Translations under genes and position numbers: made by a program
Shown: piece after piece, positions 60,698 through 64,000 of the stretch
Numbering within the stretch: position 1 is the first letter of the stretch
Layout of the letters: each line of letters starts with the position of its first letter
Assembly: GCA_963942565.1 (NCBI GenBank)
Contig: OZ012688.1
Location: forward strand, 17,858,152 to 17,922,151
Length of the DNA: 64,000 bases
Reading direction: 5' to 3'
From: Maea johnstoni
Lineage: Eukaryota > Annelida > Polychaeta > Spionida > Magelonidae
Notes under the pieces: model-generated
Told to the model about the DNA's origin: nothing
Database searches by the model: none
What the model saw: the letters and a program-made list of their open reading frames with translations, nothing else

Positions 60698-61715
60698 TCA
60701 TGCCTTGAGTCTGTCCATGTATTCTAATGGTATTCCTAACTCTTGCATTCGTTCCCTTTCCATCGACGCCAGCTGTGACATACTGGATATCACCTTATTC
60801 CAGCAAAGGTCCTTCAGGCTGGGAATCTTCAGCCAAATTTTATAAACATCTGAAGTCATTACATGGTCTATACAGACCACAACGCCATACACGTACAAGC
60901 AACCCGTTTGTATAAAAAATGAAAGCATACAATAAGTTAAATTACTTATATAGAAAAAATAATAACAATTTAATCAACACATTCACAATCTTGGGTATAC
61001 GTTTATTTTGACATAATATCTTAAAATATTTATAACGAACCAATACTTTGAGAAGTACATTAATCTAACAGCCCTCTTCTAATAATTTTAAAGCCTACTA
61101 TTTTTGATGAGGTAAATATGGCGTGAACATTAAATAGCGCAATTACGATACTGCCCTGGATAACGTGATCTAGATATAGCGGTGAATGGGAACAGCAGCA
61201 GCAGGTTCAATTAAGAATTTTATAAAGACAGGAATTTTACAATAGCCCATATGGACAGAGCGCTTTTATCGCTATCTCATTGTTCCCGCTATACTTAAGT
61301 GATTTATAGTCACTGCTACCGACCATACATTTATTGTATTTTCAAGTGCTTGAACACTTCCCGCTATAAGTCCTTGGTGCGCCATTCCTCATGCGTCCAA
61401 TCAGACTTGGGGTAACAAAAGAGCGCGTTCAAGCTCATAGCGTGCAAGCGATCAGGCTCGTTGCGTTAGATTGCCAATACCCACAAATGCGCTTCTTCGG
61501 AGGAATACAGTATATAGAGGGTGGAACTATTTCTGAAATCACCACACAACTTACTGAAGTTATCGCAGCAGAATGGAAATATGAAGGTTTAGGCATTTGA
61601 GCAGCTAGCTTTGTCCACTTGTAAGATTTTATATTCAGTTTCTGCGTATATTTCTGTGCCGTCATATCCTCCAAGCATATATACATCCGAAGCAAAGAAG
61701 AGGCGACAATGACAC
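60698..61715 (-). pseudogene. KLHDC10-like fragment, array copy 4
   Basis: It lies in the part of copy 4 that is still identical to the others, upstream of the divergence point at 62689. Confidence 0.75.
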
Positions 61716-62688
61716 TCGTGCTGCTGGTGGCTTATTTGTTCAATACAAAATGATGCAAAAATTAAAAAAAAAAAACTTTTATATTTAAATAGTTCAGTCG
61801 TCACCAAACTCGAGATATAGACTCTTTTTTTTTAATTTTCAAACCTCCTTTACAACTTGAATGAAATTGTGATGAAATAAATTCGGGAGCAAGATGTAGG
61901 GATGAATCGATAAGCGTACAAACAAACAATTGTAAGAAATTACATGTACAATTGGTAGAGTATATCATTATTGTATTACCGGTACTTCTATTAATGCGAG
62001 TATGTGTTTTTTTAATTATTATTATTATCAACAAAATAAAGATATATAAACAGTTGAATGTTATTTGTTTACTCAATCATGTACGTAAACATATTTACAG
62101 TCAAAAAAATACAGCAACATATAATACAATAGATAGTGCATGTTGATATTGACAGTCTCTCAACTGGCAAATATCAACATGAAATACCACCCATCCTGAC
62201 AAGCGCTCGTCAGTCTCAGAGTATTTATAAACATGCCAGAGTATTTATACGCATACGTGTCACTCACAACAATTCCGACACGTGCGATATTTCTAAATTC
62301 TTTCGATCATTGGATTTCATTTTTTTATAAGATGAAGGGATTCAGGGAGGCTAATTGTGTTATGCCATGAAAACTGGTGCCGATATCTGCCTCGTCGATA
62401 CCGTAACGTGGCGGCGCCTGGTGTGAAAATAATGAACTAACGGTAAGAATCTAAACTGGCTCGCTTTGAGCTTGGTATTCATACGCCCGAGCGCGCAATC
62501 CCCACTTTGCGGGCAATAAACAAAAGCCCAGTCCCTCTCCATTCCGAAAATACCATGTTTAGTCAATACACTTGTATACGTCTCCATCTAGAGGCCTCAA
62601 ACATCTCTGCCCCCAGTCGTCCTTTAGGAACTACGCAAAGGTACTACTCGCCGCAACACACCTCAGCACTACTCCATCCGGATCGCAG

Positions 62689-62901
62689 GAGTTCAAATCC
62701 ATACAAACAAGGAACCATGGCACCACCTGTCCGCACAAGATATGCAGCAATTTGGGGGGTTCAGAATAATTTCAGATATGTCAGATTGGTCCAGATAGAT
62801 ATATCAAAAGAAGATCTTCAGGCATGGATGGTTTGAAGAGTGTCGCTACAAATTTAAATGCACACTGCCTTCACACGTGATAGCCAGCAGTCAGACCTTC
62901 A
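62689..62901. other. Two segments present only in diverged copy 4
   Basis: Segment 1 (62689-62747) is bounded by GCAG on both sides. Segment 2 (62784-62901) is bounded by TCA. Exact excision between these short direct repeats yields the sequence of the other copies (for example around 55277-55317). This looks like two microhomology deletions in the ancestor of the amplified unit. The ends are not GT-AG, so these are not introns. Confidence 0.85.
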
Positions 62902-64000
62902 CCAAAGGCCACCTGTCTATGGAGACCAGTCTCAGAGTGCCCTAAGGTGAAATATAGTTCCCCTCTTAACGTGGCTTTATCCCAATAATGCACGAAGCAG
63001 CAAAAGACAGCCTGACAATTTTGGTAAAATCTTATAGGCGACAGCATGGCAAAATATTAGAGCGAAAGTAGCCTCAGCATTGGCAGAGTTCATTTTGAGC
63101 CCTGTGTGGTCTTTTGTGGTAGGTCTGACTGTTATAGTGGTGGGTTGTTTCAACCCCTAGAAGCATGTGAGGCCGTGCATTCAGTCTGCGCCTATGATTC
63201 CTATTGTATGAAGTGGTTCGTCTTGTAGCTTTAGTCCTGTACAGTGAAAGGTGGTAGTGGTGCAAAGATTCGTCCTAGATTACGTTTTTTCTAGAAGATG
63301 GAAGCCATTGGCCCCTGGCCAGTTTGCAATCTCAAGAGTACTGGTATACGAAGTGTAAAACGTAGTGAAATCTGCTTGCGGGCTGGAGAATTATGAACTT
63401 CCGAACAATAAATGCAACGTAGCGTTCTTGCTGTTGAATATACTCAGGACCTGATCTACCAAATGTCCCTGTAACCATGATAAAATGAAGTTGTTAGTAT
63501 TTATTACACACAAGTAACGTCAGTGATGGTCAATGATATGCTGTTCGGGATTGGCACCTTTAAAAATTTTCACGGTACGATAGAATATCAATATTTCCTC
63601 AATGATACAATATCTTAACAATATTTCTATTGATTAGGCATGCCTCTCAAGGACCTAATTTTGTTGAATTAAGCTCAAAGAAATTTGGCAATTGATAACG
63701 AAATACCTTCATGCGGAGAGGTCCAGGGAGCAAAAGAGTCAATTTTCTATTTATTTTAAATCTTTGATCATACTATTCATTTATACAGGATATGTAACTT
63801 TTTCTACGCAATACTTTTTCCCCATTCAATATCAATGGTGGTATCACGTCGAGTGCTGGTACCAATCCCTGCATTCTGTACACCTCTTCATTTTCACACA
63901 TTTTCTTGTCCATGTTGGCGTTCTGTGTCGGGATGAGGTCACTCAGTCACACAACCATATTGATAACCCAATAATGCTCACAGCGGCCAAAAACAGTCGG

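Larger units (their letters stand above)
59260..64000. repeat. 7408-bp tandem unit, copy 4, partial and bipartite
   Basis: 59260-62688 appears identical to the other copies. From 62689 it carries two segments the others lack (62689-62747, 59 bp; 62784-62901, 118 bp). After that it differs by substitutions and small indels; I count about 17 in the first ~420 bases. The window ends inside the unit. Confidence 0.95.

Noticed and set aside
62689-62901. The two copy-4-specific segments as introns
   Set aside because: They lack GT-AG or GC-AG ends and are bounded by short direct repeats, as expected of deletions.

Overview
The window looks like a gene-poor, repeat-rich stretch of an animal nuclear genome, most likely an aquatic invertebrate. 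The evidence is long triplet microsatellites, an intact LINE with animal-type endonuclease and reverse transcriptase, a THAP-domain DNA transposon of Kolobok type, a tRNA-like SINE family, and decayed exons of a kelch-repeat host gene resembling KLHDC10. I cannot name the phylum from sequence alone. There are no bacterial operons, rRNA genes, convincing tRNA genes or CRISPR arrays. I see no complete host gene.

Layout. 1-2200: microsatellites, then a ~110-bp tandem family. That family is split by a 2.06-kb Kolobok-like transposon (2203-4260) and by a SINE (about 4365-4495). 5470-7135: a 45-bp, pentamer-derived satellite interrupted by a fold-back element with a 62-bp-arm palindrome. 7830-13245: AAT/ACT microsatellites, a decayed ~180-bp tandem array, and two small tandem duplications around a TATA-containing, TAAT-rich block (11390-11830). 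13246-18230: mostly unique DNA with short repeats and two SINE-like copies.

18232-26086 holds the most striking object: an apparently whole LINE with three, not two, long ORFs. ORF1 has 288 codons, the middle ORF ('ORFX') 992 codons and ORF2 1175 codons. ORF1 and ORFX overlap as ATGA, ORFX and ORF2 overlap by 22 nt, and each ORF is in the -1 frame relative to the one before it. ORF2 is an ordinary APE endonuclease plus reverse transcriptase plus CCHC protein. ORFX is very cysteine-rich, begins with a hydrophobic segment, carries internal repeats, and matches nothing I recognise. The layout suggests one polycistronic RNA giving an RNA-binding protein, an unknown Cys-rich protein and the replication enzyme.

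26303-32546: about 140 copies of a 44-bp satellite in which each monomer carries a hairpin and a GTTAAC palindrome. 32547-36605: GAT/AGT microsatellites, a three-copy complex duplication with an inserted fold-back element, and another SINE. 36836-37035: a 200-N assembly gap. 37036-64000: a tandem array with a 7408-bp period. The copies look identical up to 62688, after which the sequence switches to a roughly 4% diverged version. Each unit carries broken KLHDC10-like exons on the minus strand, MITEs with TTAA target sites, and a ~200-bp dispersed repeat. The exact identity next to a gap means recent amplification and assembly error both remain possible.
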